Source of the DNA: Burkholderiaceae bacterium
Lineage (GTDB): Bacteria; Pseudomonadota; Gammaproteobacteria; Burkholderiales; Burkholderiaceae_F
Assembly (NCBI GenBank): GCA_022843955.1
Contig: JALHMQ010000021.1
Coordinates: forward strand, 1-64,000
Direction: 5' to 3'
DNA length: 64,000 nt
In this document: one piece after another, positions 17,403 through 25,441 of the stretch
Layout of the letters: every line of letters starts with the position of its first letter
Position numbering within the stretch: position 1 is the first letter of the stretch
Program-made: the position numbers and the translations under genes
The notes under the pieces: generated by a model
Told to the model about the DNA's origin: nothing
Seen by the model: the letters and a program-made list of their open reading frames with translations, nothing else
Database searches by the model: none

Positions 17403-18254
17403 ATGACGTCGCAGGTCCCCGGCGCCGCGCAGGCGTCCGCGTTTGCCGCTGAACGGGTGCGACCCGTCGCACGCGATGCGCTGCCGCCGGCCGCGCCGCA
17501 GTCGGCAACGGGTGACCAACGGCCAGGCCCGCTGGCCACTGACACCGTGGTGCTGCTGCTGGTCGACTTCGCGCCCGCTGCGCGCCTGTGGGGCTGGTCG
17601 CGGCTGGTGCGCGGCGCGGCCGCGCTGCGGCGCGAGGCGGGCCTGCGCTGGTGCAAGGTGCTGGGCAGCGGCCATGACGGCGGCTTCGGACTGAAGCCCA
17701 GCGGTACCCGTCAGGGCCTGTTCTGCGTGTTCGACACCGATGCCAACGCGCGTGCGTTCATCGACCGCTCGCCGATCGTGCATGCGTATCGCCATCGCGC
17801 GCGCGAGTTCGCGTCGCTGCGGCTGGCGCCGTTCTCGTGCCGCGGCGCTTGGAACGGCCGCACGGTGACGCCGTCGATCGTCTCACCGCTGGCCGCCCCT
17901 GGCGCAGAGTCGCCGGCTTACCAGGGGCCGATCGCCGCGCTCACGCGCGGCTCGATCCGCCCGGCGGCGGCGGCGGCGTTCTGGAAGTACACGCCGGCAT
18001 CGCAAGCGGCGCTCGAAGGCACGCGCGGTTGCCTGCTCGCGGTGGGCCTGGGCGAGGCACCCGTGTTCCGCCAGGCCACCTTCAGCGTCTGGGAGAGCCT
18101 CGCGCACATGGATGCCTACGCCCGCCACGGTGCCCACCGCGACGCCGCGCGGGCTGCTGCCGATCACCGGTTCTTCACCGAATCGATGTTCGTGCGCTTC
18201 GTGCCGCTGTCGATGCAGGGCACCTGGAAGGGCCGACACCATGCGCTCGGCTAG
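17403..18254 (+). CDS. crtA: Spheroidene monooxygenase (CrtA)
   Basis: 283 residues. CrtA inserts oxygen at C-2 of spheroidene or hydroxyspheroidene to give the keto-carotenoid spheroidenone under oxic conditions. Family features: LLLVDFAPAARLWGWSRLV near the N-terminus, KVLGSGHDGGFGLKPS, and the C-terminal FTESMFVRF. ATG 17403 lies 5 bases after the ispH stop; the first 45 residues are an Ala/Pro-rich extension. The end overlaps the crtD start by 14 bases. Confidence 0.93.
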   Translation: MTSQVPGAAQASAFAAERVRPVARDALPPAAPQSATGDQRPGPLATDTVVLLLVDFAPAARLWGWSRLVRGAAALRREAGLRWCKVLGSGHDGGFGLKPSGTRQGLFCVFDTDANARAFIDRSPIVHAYRHRAREFASLRLAPFSCRGAWNGRTVTPSIVSPLAAPGAESPAYQGPIAALTRGSIRPAAAAAFWKYTPASQAALEGTRGCLLAVGLGEAPVFRQATFSVWESLAHMDAYARHGAHRDAARAAADHRFFTESMFVRFVPLSMQGTWKGRHHALG

Positions 18255-19887
18255 CGCGCTGCGCGACCACCACGTGGTGGTGGTGGGTGCCGGCGTGGGC
18301 GGCCTGGTCAGCGCGCTGCTGCTTGCCAGCCGCGGCCTGCGCGTGACGCTGGTCGAGCGCGCCGCCACGCCAGGCGGCAAGATGCGGCGCGTGATGGCGG
18401 GCGGTCAGCCGATCGACTCCGGTCCCACCGTGTTCACGATGCGCTGGATCTTCGATCAGATCTTCGCCGCGGCCGGTACGCGTGCCGAAGACGAGTTGTC
18501 GCTCACGCCGCTGTCGGTGCTGGCGCGCCACCACTGGCCGCAGGACGGTGCTGCGGGTGCCGACGTGGCCAGTCTCGATCTGTTTGCCGATCGCGACCGG
18601 TCGGCCGAGGCGATCGGCCGCTTCTCCAATGCGGCCGAGGCGCAACGCTTCCTGCGCTTCTGCGGCGAGGCGCAGCGCATCTACCAGACGCTCGAAGGGC
18701 CGTACATCCGCTCCGGCAAGCCGAGCTTCCTGCAGATGGTCGGTGACCTCGGCCCGCGCGGCCTGCTGCTGCTCGCCGGCTTGGGTCCGTTCGCCTCGCT
18801 CTGGCGCACCCTCGCACGCCACTTTCGCGATCCGCGCCTGCAGCAGTTGTTCGGCCGCTATGCGACCTACTGCGGCGCCTCGCCGTGGGCGGCGCCGGCC
18901 ACGTTGATGCTGGTGGCGCAAGTGGAAATGGACGGCGTGTGGACGGTGGACGGCGGCATGCACGAAGTCGCCTGCACGCTGGCGCGCCTGGCGCAGGCGC
19001 GCGGTGCGCAGTTGCGCTACGGCCTGCACGTCGAAGAGATCCTGGTGCGCGAGGGTCGCGCCTGCGGCGTGCGCGTGCGCGACGCGCAGGGCGCGGTGGA
19101 GACGCTCAGTGCCGACTCGGTCATCTTCAATGGCGACGCTGCGGCGCTCCCGCTCGGTCTGCTCGGTGACGCCGCGCGGCCGGCGGCCCCCGCAGTGGCG
19201 CCGCACGAGCGCTCGCTGTCGGCGGTCACCTGGTCGATGCACGCGGCCACCTCAGGCCAACCGCTGGTGCGCCACAACGTCTTCTTCCAGTCCGACTATG
19301 CCGGCGAGTTTGCCGACATCTTCGGTCGCGGCCGCCTGCCGCGCCAGGGCACGGTCTATGTTTGCGCGCAGGACCGCGACGACGCCAGTCGCCTGCCCGC
19401 CGGTCATGCAGGCGTCGGCGAACGGCTGCTGTGCCTGGTCAACGCCCCTGCCGCCGGCGACCTCGCCAGCAGCGCACTGGATGCAACGGAGATCGACACA
19501 TGCGAACGAACGAGCTTCGCGCTGCTGGCCCGCTGCGGCCTGACGGTGGCGCGCGAGCCGCAGGCGACGGTGATCACCACGCCGCGCGAGTTTCACCAGA
19601 TGTTTCCGGCCACGGGGGGCGCGTTGTACGGCCGGGGCTTCTCGGACCGACTGACGGGCGGCTGGTTGACGCTGTTCAAGCGCGCCTCGGCGGCCAGTCG
19701 CCTGCCGGGGCTGTACCTGGCGGGGGGCAGCGTGCATCCGGGGCCGGGTGTGCCGATGGCGGCCATGAGCGGGCAACTGGCGGCCGCGACGCTGCTGGCG
19801 CACCTCGATTCGACCAGCCGGTCCCGCCGGGTGGTTATCTCTGGTGGTACGTCGACGCCCTCAGTGATGACGGCCGGCACGGCCTGA
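18241..19887 (+). CDS. crtD: Hydroxyneurosporene (1-hydroxycarotenoid) 3,4-desaturase (CrtD)
   Basis: 548 residues, a CrtI-type FAD-dependent desaturase. Dinucleotide-binding motif VVVGAGVGGLVSALLLASRG near residue 15, the C-terminal FAD motif GLYLAGGSVHPGPGVPMAAMSG. CrtD introduces the 3,4 double bond in the spheroidene/spirilloxanthin branch; placement next to crtC and the lack of the CrtI-type substrate region separate it from crtI (30084-31655). After about residue 525 the C-terminus runs over the coding frame of crtC, ending in TGA at 19885-19887, one base out of a CTG that may start crtC. Confidence 0.92.
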   Translation: MRSASALRDHHVVVVGAGVGGLVSALLLASRGLRVTLVERAATPGGKMRRVMAGGQPIDSGPTVFTMRWIFDQIFAAAGTRAEDELSLTPLSVLARHHWPQDGAAGADVASLDLFADRDRSAEAIGRFSNAAEAQRFLRFCGEAQRIYQTLEGPYIRSGKPSFLQMVGDLGPRGLLLLAGLGPFASLWRTLARHFRDPRLQQLFGRYATYCGASPWAAPATLMLVAQVEMDGVWTVDGGMHEVACTLARLAQARGAQLRYGLHVEEILVREGRACGVRVRDAQGAVETLSADSVIFNGDAAALPLGLLGDAARPAAPAVAPHERSLSAVTWSMHAATSGQPLVRHNVFFQSDYAGEFADIFGRGRLPRQGTVYVCAQDRDDASRLPAGHAGVGERLLCLVNAPAAGDLASSALDATEIDTCERTSFALLARCGLTVAREPQATVITTPREFHQMFPATGGALYGRGFSDRLTGGWLTLFKRASAASRLPGLYLAGGSVHPGPGVPMAAMSGQLAAATLLAHLDSTSRSRRVVISGGTSTPSVMTAGTA

Positions 19888-20738
19888 GCATCATCGCCTT
19901 TGTCGGCAGCGTGTTCTCGCCGTACTACGCGCTGGCGCGCCGGCGTGCGGCGGCGCGCGGCACGCCGGTCGATCCCGAGGACTTCTGCTGCATCAACGTT
20001 GCGCTGTACGGCGCTGCCGGCAAGCGCTGGACGATGACCGAGAGGGCGCGCCGCCACATGCAGCGCAGCGCGCACGAGTTCGTGGTCGGCCCCAGCCGCC
20101 TGGGCTGGGACGGCAGCATGCTGACCATCGAGTTCGACGAACTGGCGGTGCCGATCATGCAGCGGGTGCGCGGCCGCGTGCGGGTGCATCCGGCGCGCCT
20201 GTTCCACTTCGTCACGCCGCTGGACGATGGGCAGCGCCACCGCTGGGGGCCGATCGCGCCGGTGGCGCGGGTCGAGGTCGAACTGGCGGCACCGGCGGTG
20301 CGCTGGTCCGGCCACGCCTACGTCGACTCCAACGAAGGCGACGAGCCGATCGACCGTCCGTTCGTTGAATGGGACTGGGCCCGCGCCACGCTCGCCGACG
20401 GCGCCACCGCGGTGATCTACGACGTGCGCCAGAAGCAGGGCGGCGACCGCGTGATCGCCAAGCGCTTTGCCAACGACGGTGTGGTCACCGACTTCGATGC
20501 ACCGCCGCGCCACGCGCTGCCGCGCACGTCCTGGCGCATCAACCCGTCGATGCGCAGCGAAGTCGTGCCGCGGCGCACGCAGTCACTCGAGGACACGCCG
20601 TTTTATGCGCGCGCGGTGCTCGATGCGACCCTGTGCGGCGAGCGGGTCACCGCGATGCACGAGACGCTCGACGTCGGACGCCTGGCCTCGCCGATCGTGC
20701 AGGCGATGCTGCCCTGGCGCATGCCGCGCCGGCGGTAA
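19884..20738 (+). CDS. crtC: Carotenoid 1,2-hydratase / hydroxyneurosporene synthase (CrtC), start uncertain
   Basis: CrtC adds water to the 1,2 end-group double bond of neurosporene or lycopene. The family is recognised from AFVGSVFSPYYALARRR, CINVALYG and the Trp-rich beta-propeller-like core, e.g. FVEWDWARATL. Coding similarity appears to extend upstream to about 19806 (PPGGYLWWYVDALSDDGRHGL), but no ATG, GTG or TTG occurs in frame between about 19500 and 19911. CTG 19884 forms a CTGA overlap with the crtD stop and gives a start MSIIAFVGSVF, close to the short N-termini of some CrtC proteins; GTG 19911 is the next normal start. A single-base error or an unusual start are both possible. The stop is secure. 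Confidence 0.85.
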   Translation: MSIIAFVGSVFSPYYALARRRAAARGTPVDPEDFCCINVALYGAAGKRWTMTERARRHMQRSAHEFVVGPSRLGWDGSMLTIEFDELAVPIMQRVRGRVRVHPARLFHFVTPLDDGQRHRWGPIAPVARVEVELAAPAVRWSGHAYVDSNEGDEPIDRPFVEWDWARATLADGATAVIYDVRQKQGGDRVIAKRFANDGVVTDFDAPPRHALPRTSWRINPSMRSEVVPRRTQSLEDTPFYARAVLDATLCGERVTAMHETLDVGRLASPIVQAMLPWRMPRRR

Positions 20739-20754
20739 GGCGCGCGCAGCAGCC

Positions 20755-21477
20755 TCAGCGCGCTGGCCTCACCGGCATGCGCGACATGTAGTCGGCGATC
20801 GACGCCAGCACCGGATCCGGCAGGCCGCGCGTCACCTCGATCATGCGCGGGTCACCGTTGTTGCGCCTGCCGTCGCGGATGTCGACGATCTCGCGCAACA
20901 GGTATTTGAAGTGCTGGCCGGACACGCGCGGATAGAACTTGGCGGCATCGCCTTCGCCGCGTGGACCATGGCAACTGGCGCACAACTGGTCGTACTGCGC
21001 CTGGCCGGTGGCCAGATCGGTGCCTGGTCCCTTGCCGTTGTCGGCCGGCACCGGCAGGCGGGTCAAGTAGCTGGCGATGTCGGCGATATCGCGCGTGTCG
21101 AGCACGCCGTGATCAGCGAACGGCAGCATCTTCGCGTTGGCACGGCGACCGGCCTGCATGTCGGTCAGCTGCTTGATCAGGACCGTGTCGTGCTGCCCCG
21201 CGAGGCGCGGATAACTGCCGTCGGGCCGGCCGAGTGCCTGCGCGCGATGGCAGCCGCGGCAGCTGATGAACGCCTGCTCGCCGCGGGCTGGATCGCCCAG
21301 TACGCGCATCGCGCGCAGCTTGTCGGCCTCGGCGTCGTTCCACACGTAGGCCGCACTCGACATTGGCACAGCGGCCACGGTTGGCGCAGCGGACCGCGTC
21401 GGCGCGCCGCTGGTGCAGGCGGCGCCCAGCCCCACCAGGACGGCGGCCAGCATCGTCCGGCTTCTGATCATGTTCAC
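20755..21477 (-). CDS. Diheme cytochrome c (c4-type), periplasmic or lipid-anchored
   Basis: 240 residues with two class-I cytochrome domains, heme motifs CRGCH and CASCH, and the c4-type repeat PRLAGQ / PRVSGQ with YL..QL and RRN motifs in each half. The N-terminus is a signal peptide whose end, GLGAAC, could be a lipobox. Cytochromes c4 carry electrons in the periplasm; in Rubrivivax a c4 type can reduce the reaction-centre cytochrome, so a donor role toward PufC is a reasonable inference from location. It is convergent with crtC (16 bases) and downstream of a second diheme cytochrome with a 22-base gap, so the two form an operon. Confidence 0.85.
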   Translation of the reverse strand: MNMIRSRTMLAAVLVGLGAACTSGAPTRSAAPTVAAVPMSSAAYVWNDAEADKLRAMRVLGDPARGEQAFISCRGCHRAQALGRPDGSYPRLAGQHDTVLIKQLTDMQAGRRANAKMLPFADHGVLDTRDIADIASYLTRLPVPADNGKGPGTDLATGQAQYDQLCASCHGPRGEGDAAKFYPRVSGQHFKYLLREIVDIRDGRRNNGDPRMIEVTRGLPDPVLASIADYMSRMPVRPAR

Positions 21478-21499
21478 CTCGGTCTCCTGTCGAACCGGC

Positions 21500-22132
21500 C
21501 TACATCCCGGCGATGTACTCGGCTACCGCGGCGATCTCCGCCTCGGTCATGCGCTCGGAAAGCGAGCGCATCATGCTGCCGCGATCATTGGTGCGGGCGC
21601 CGGTCTTGAACAGCAGCATCTGCTGCACGGTGTAGGCCTGATGCTGCCCGGCCACTCGGGGGTAGCGCGGGCTGCCGGTGCCGTCCTCCTCGTGGCAGCC
21701 GCTGCACGACGGCACGCCGGTGGTCGGGTTGCCGTCCATGTAGATCGCCTTGCCTAATTCGAGCAGCGCGGCATTGGTCGCCGGTCCGGGCGCTGGCTTC
21801 CTCGCCGCAAACCAGGCGGCCAGTTCCTTGATCATGCCGGGGTCGAGCGCGGCAGCGATCGGCGCCATCGTTTCGTTCGTGCGTCGTCCGGCCCGAAAGT
21901 CGTCGAGCTGCTTGGCAAGGTACTCGCGCTGCAGTCCGGCCAGCCGCGGAAAAGTCGGCGCGACGCTGTTGCCGTCGGGGCCATGGCAGGCGGCGCACAG
22001 CGTGGTGGCGGTCTGCTCGGCGGCGCTGGCGAGCGCGGCGCCAGCGAAGCCAAGCAACAAGCACGCGAGCGCCGCCCAGGTCAGCGGTGGCGCCAGGCGC
22101 GCCGACACACGCAGAGGTTGATCGAAACGCAT
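21500..22132 (-). CDS. Diheme cytochrome c4
   Basis: 210 residues: signal peptide (hydrophobic core LTWAALACLLLGFAGAALASA) and two heme domains, CAACH and CSGCH, each followed by a PR-AGxQ segment and the FRAGRRTN / FKTGARTN motif of the c4 family. ATG 22132 was chosen because it places the signal peptide at the N-terminus; upstream codons in frame are basic and non-conserved. It would be a soluble periplasmic electron carrier, possibly linking the cytochrome bc1 complex with the photosynthetic reaction centre or terminal oxidases. First gene of a two-cytochrome operon. Confidence 0.88.
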   Translation of the reverse strand: MRFDQPLRVSARLAPPLTWAALACLLLGFAGAALASAAEQTATTLCAACHGPDGNSVAPTFPRLAGLQREYLAKQLDDFRAGRRTNETMAPIAAALDPGMIKELAAWFAARKPAPGPATNAALLELGKAIYMDGNPTTGVPSCSGCHEEDGTGSPRYPRVAGQHQAYTVQQMLLFKTGARTNDRGSMMRSLSERMTEAEIAAVAEYIAGM

Positions 22133-22300
22133 AAGTACCCTGTCTCCCCAGGACGCTGCCGGGATCGTCCGGACCGGCGATAACGACATGAATCGTATCT
22201 TCAGACCAAGCCGCCTGTCGCTGAGGAGCGCCGGGGTCACGGCGATTGCTGCTTGCTGGCGGTGTGACGTGCATCACCGTGCTGCCCCGCCGCACGTCGC

Positions 22301-23551
22301 TCAACTGGCAGCGCGCGCGCTTGCGAAGGTGCGCCGCATCCGCCAGAGCAGCCACAGCACGATCGACACATTGATGAAGTTCCACAGCAGCCCATTGACG
22401 AACGCGGCGCGGTACGAACCGGTGAGATCGAAGATCTCGCCGGACAGCCAGCCGCCCAGTGCCATGCCCAGCAGGGTGGCGGTCAGCACCAGACTGACGC
22501 GGGTAGCGGCCTCGCGCGGCGGGAACAGCTCGCGCACGATGATGGCGTAGCTCGGCACAATGCCGCCCTGGAACAGGCCGAACAGTGCCGAGACGAGATA
22601 GAGCGAGGTCAGGCCGTCGAACGGCACATAGAGCAGCAGCGCCACGCCCTGCAGCAGCGAACCGAGCAGCAGCGTGCGCAGGCCACCGATGTGGTCGGCA
22701 ATCCAGCCCGACAGCAGACGGCTGACGATGCCCAGCCCCAGCATCAGCGACAGCATCTGCGCGCCGACCGCCGGTCCGTAACCGAGGTCGCCGCAGTAGG
22801 CCACGATATGGACCTGCGGCATCGCCATCGCGACACAGCAGGCGATGCCGGCGATCACCAGCAGCGTCTGCAGCGCGTTGGGCGACAGGCCGAGGACGGT
22901 GCGCGTCGCGTGCATCGGCACCGTGGCGGTGGCGGTGGCGGCCGCGGGCTGATCGGCCGCGTGCGGCAGCCGTCGTCGCAAGGCGAGGGTGAGCGGCAGC
23001 ATCGTCACCAGGCAGATCACGCCGATGGCGACGTGCGCGCTGCGCCAGCCGACGGCCTCGATCAGGGTCTGCACCAGCGGCGGCCACACCGTGCCGGCGA
23101 GGTACGAGCCGCAGGCGCAGATCGACACCGCGAGCCCGCGCCGCTTCTCGAACCAGTGCGAGATGTCGGCCAGCAGCGGGCCGAAGGTGGCACTGCTGCC
23201 AAGGAAGCCGACGAGCACGCCCTGCGCCAACGCATAGAGCAGGATGTTCGGCGCCAGGGACGCAACGATGTAGCCGGCCGAGAGCGCCAGTGTGGCGCCC
23301 ACCAGCGGCACGGCGACGCCGAAGCGATCGGTCAGGCGCCCCATCAGGATGCCGCCGAGACCGAAGCCGACCATGGTCAGCGTGTAGGGCAGCGAGGCGG
23401 CAGCGCGATCGATGCCGAAGTCGGCCTGCACCGCGGGCAGCGCCACCACCACCGACCACATGCCGACGCCGCCCACCGTGCTCAGCGCCAGCGCGGCCGC
23501 CAGTCGCAGCCACGCGGCGCGGGAGTCGATCAGGGACGCGGTGGCAGTCAT
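22301..23551 (-). CDS. MFS transporter
   Basis: 416 residues with 12 predicted membrane helices and the MFS motif GRLTDRFGV after helix 2; the second half has GWIADHIGGLRTLLLG. The C-terminal half resembles the monocarboxylate/oxalate-formate type of MFS carriers (LFGLFQGGIVPSYAIIVRELFP). Substrate not predictable. It is distinct from the photosynthetic LhaA and Bch2 MFS proteins elsewhere in the window. It lies 168 bases upstream of the cytochrome operon on the same strand; that spacer contains no clear promoter that I can recognise. Confidence 0.85.
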   Translation of the reverse strand: MTATASLIDSRAAWLRLAAALALSTVGGVGMWSVVVALPAVQADFGIDRAAASLPYTLTMVGFGLGGILMGRLTDRFGVAVPLVGATLALSAGYIVASLAPNILLYALAQGVLVGFLGSSATFGPLLADISHWFEKRRGLAVSICACGSYLAGTVWPPLVQTLIEAVGWRSAHVAIGVICLVTMLPLTLALRRRLPHAADQPAAATATATVPMHATRTVLGLSPNALQTLLVIAGIACCVAMAMPQVHIVAYCGDLGYGPAVGAQMLSLMLGLGIVSRLLSGWIADHIGGLRTLLLGSLLQGVALLLYVPFDGLTSLYLVSALFGLFQGGIVPSYAIIVRELFPPREAATRVSLVLTATLLGMALGGWLSGEIFDLTGSYRAAFVNGLLWNFINVSIVLWLLWRMRRTFASARAAS

Positions 23552-23650
23552 CTCGAAGACAGCGCACGGCGGAAGGAGTCGGCCCGCGTTGCGCGGACCC
23601 GGACGCCGGTCACGCTGTCAGGCTGCGTCGTTTCACGGCGGTGCTGCGGG

Positions 23651-23989
23651 CTACGGCTTGACGGTTTCCTGCACCTTCTTGCCGGCTTTCTCCAGCGCCT
23701 CGCCGGTGCGCTCCACGCCCTTGCCGACGGCTGCGCCGACCTTCTGCGCGCCGGCGCTGACCTTCTCGCCGGCCTTTTCCAAGGCCTCACCGGTCTTCTC
23801 GCCTGCCTTCTCGAGCGCCTCGCCGGTCTTTTCGCCGGCACGCTTGAGCGCTTCGCCGGTCTTGCGTGCGGTCTCGTCGATCGCGCGACCGGCGCGTTCG
23901 GCCGGTCCCTTCTTCTCTTCCTTGGCGCAGGCCGACAGCGACAAGCCTGCGGCTGCCAGGCCAACGGCAATCACGATATTGCGCAACAT
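23651..23989 (-). CDS. Small lipoprotein with amphipathic 11-residue repeats
   Basis: 112 residues. Signal peptide ends with the lipobox LSAC. The mature part is almost entirely an 11-residue repeat of the form GEALEKAGEKT, seen at least six times, giving long Lys/Glu-rich amphipathic helices similar to apolipoprotein-, LEA- or YtxH-like stress proteins. ATG 23989 is preceded by AGGAGA, which fixes the start. Function unknown; such proteins can coat membranes or respond to envelope or osmotic stress. Divergent from the next small gene. Confidence 0.75.
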   Translation of the reverse strand: MLRNIVIAVGLAAAGLSLSACAKEEKKGPAERAGRAIDETARKTGEALKRAGEKTGEALEKAGEKTGEALEKAGEKVSAGAQKVGAAVGKGVERTGEALEKAGKKVQETVKP

Positions 23990-24164
23990 GCTTGTCTCCT
24001 CGGACGGACCGACGGTCCGGACACGGCAAGGATAGCGGGTCGGTCGGGTGCCGATGACCTGCCGCTGCCTTGGCCGCGCCGTCGCCGCTATAGCTGCCGC
24101 AGCGTTCGCCGCGCGGTCGACGCATACTCGCGCCGCTGTCTTCCCGCCTGCTGCCGCGCCGACG

Positions 24165-24428
24165 ATGCAAGGCCATCTGCCCATGGTCATCGAGCTCGTG
24201 TTCGTCATCGGCGCAGTGGCGCTGTTCGCCTGGTGGCAACTGCACGAGATCAATATTGACCGGCGCAAGGCGGCGGACCAGCGCGCGGCGAAGACGCGTG
24301 AGGCGCAACGGGCTGGCACGGCGGCCACGCAGCCGCAGGGGACGGCGTTGTGCGCGACGTCGGCGCGGCGGACCCGCTCGCAGCGGACGCGCCGGGACCG
24401 TTGTGGTCAATGCGGCGGCTGCCACTAA
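24165..24428 (+). CDS. Hypothetical small membrane protein
   Basis: 87 residues from ATG 24165 (or 81 from ATG 24183, MVIELVFVIGAV...). One N-terminal hydrophobic segment (about 15 residues ending WWQLHEI) is followed by a basic, charged tail with an Arg/Lys/Ala-rich helix and a Cys pair near the end (CGQCGGCH). Only weakly supported: codon use fits the surroundings, but I do not recognise a family and the last 35 residues look non-conserved. A role in metal binding from the terminal Cys/His is possible but unproven. Confidence 0.45.
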   Translation: MQGHLPMVIELVFVIGAVALFAWWQLHEINIDRRKAADQRAAKTREAQRAGTAATQPQGTALCATSARRTRSQRTRRDRCGQCGGCH

Positions 24429-24643
24429 CCCGCCGGAGCGCGGGCCGCACGCCGCGCGTCCCGGCACCTGAGGGCGTTGCACCACTTCACGGCCATATCG
24501 CGCTGCCTACTGCGGGGCGCAGCGCCCTACCTCCTGCGGATCGCATTGATGGGGCGCAACGGCGGCCGCGCCGTGGCTCGGACACTGGCCATGTTGCGGC
24601 GGGCGATCATGCCCGCGCCCAGCTTCAACCACAGGAGAACGAC

Positions 24644-25285
24644 ATGGGATTTTCCGATAGGCAGGTGGCCGATATCGCCGCCCAACTGCCCGGTGCCACG
24701 CAGGTGTTTCGTGCACACAAGATCGACTTTTGCTGCGGCGGCGCCGTGAGCTTGGCCAGCGCAGCCGAGCAGCGCGGCGTGCCGCTGTCGGTGATCGAGG
24801 CGCAGTTGGCTGCACTCGATGGCTCGGCAACTGCGGTGCCGCAGGACACGGCGGCACTGATCGATCACATCCTCGCCCGCTACCACGACACCCATCGACG
24901 CGAGCTGCCCGAACTGTTGCGCCTGGCTGCACGCGTGGAGGAGCGTCATGCAGAACACCCGCAGGTGCCGCGCGGGCTGCATGCGGCGCTGGAGGAAGCG
25001 GCCGGGGCGCTGGACGAGCACATGCAGAAAGAGGAGCAGATTCTCTTTCCGATGATGAAGGCCGGTGGCCACCCGATGATCAGCGCGCCGATCGGCATGA
25101 TGCGGCACGAGCACGACGCTCACGGCGAGCGGCTGGCGCAGCTGGAGGCACTCACGCAGGACTGCGTGGTTCCGCCCGGCGCCTGCGCATCATGGCAGGC
25201 GCTGTACGTGGGCGTGCGCAAGCTGATCGATGACGTGCGCGAGCACGTGCACCTGGAGAACAACGTGCTGTTTGGGCGGTTCTAG
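24644..25285 (+). CDS. ytfE: Iron-sulfur cluster repair di-iron protein (RIC, YtfE/ScdA)
   Basis: 213 residues. The N-terminal ScdA_N domain has the Cys pair HKIDFCCGG (C30, C31). The C-terminal hemerythrin-like domain shows metal-binding HILARYHDTHRRELPEL, LDEHMQKEEQILFPMM, MRHEHDAHG and HVHLENNVLF. RIC proteins repair Fe-S clusters damaged by nitric oxide or oxidation. ATG 24644 has AGGAGAA upstream. A partial FNR/DNR-like box (TTGAT-N4-CGCAA) at 24546-24559 hints at control by oxygen or NO. A truncated second copy of its 3' end lies at about 28547-28800. Confidence 0.92.
   Translation: MGFSDRQVADIAAQLPGATQVFRAHKIDFCCGGAVSLASAAEQRGVPLSVIEAQLAALDGSATAVPQDTAALIDHILARYHDTHRRELPELLRLAARVEERHAEHPQVPRGLHAALEEAAGALDEHMQKEEQILFPMMKAGGHPMISAPIGMMRHEHDAHGERLAQLEALTQDCVVPPGACASWQALYVGVRKLIDDVREHVHLENNVLFGRF
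25031..25281 (+). repeat. Direct repeat copy A (3' part of ytfE)
   Basis: This part of ytfE is repeated at 28547-28800 in the same orientation with high identity (long identical runs, differences mostly at third codon positions). The two copies bracket the EAL-like and GH16 genes. Confidence 0.8.
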
Positions 25286-25441
25286 CGCAGCGGCGGATCC
25301 GGAAGAAGTCAACGTGGCTTGCGCCGGGCCGCTGGGTGCAGACCAGTGACCTCATCGATACGCGGCCGATCGCACGCGAGAGCCGGAGCCGTCACCCGAT
25401 CAACAGTGACGGCGCTCGAACCGCGTGCGGGCGCACGCCAT

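Noticed and set aside
24546-24559. FNR/DNR box upstream of ytfE (TTGAT-N4-CGCAA)
   Set aside because: Only the left half fits; the right half matches three of five bases, too weak to list as a site.
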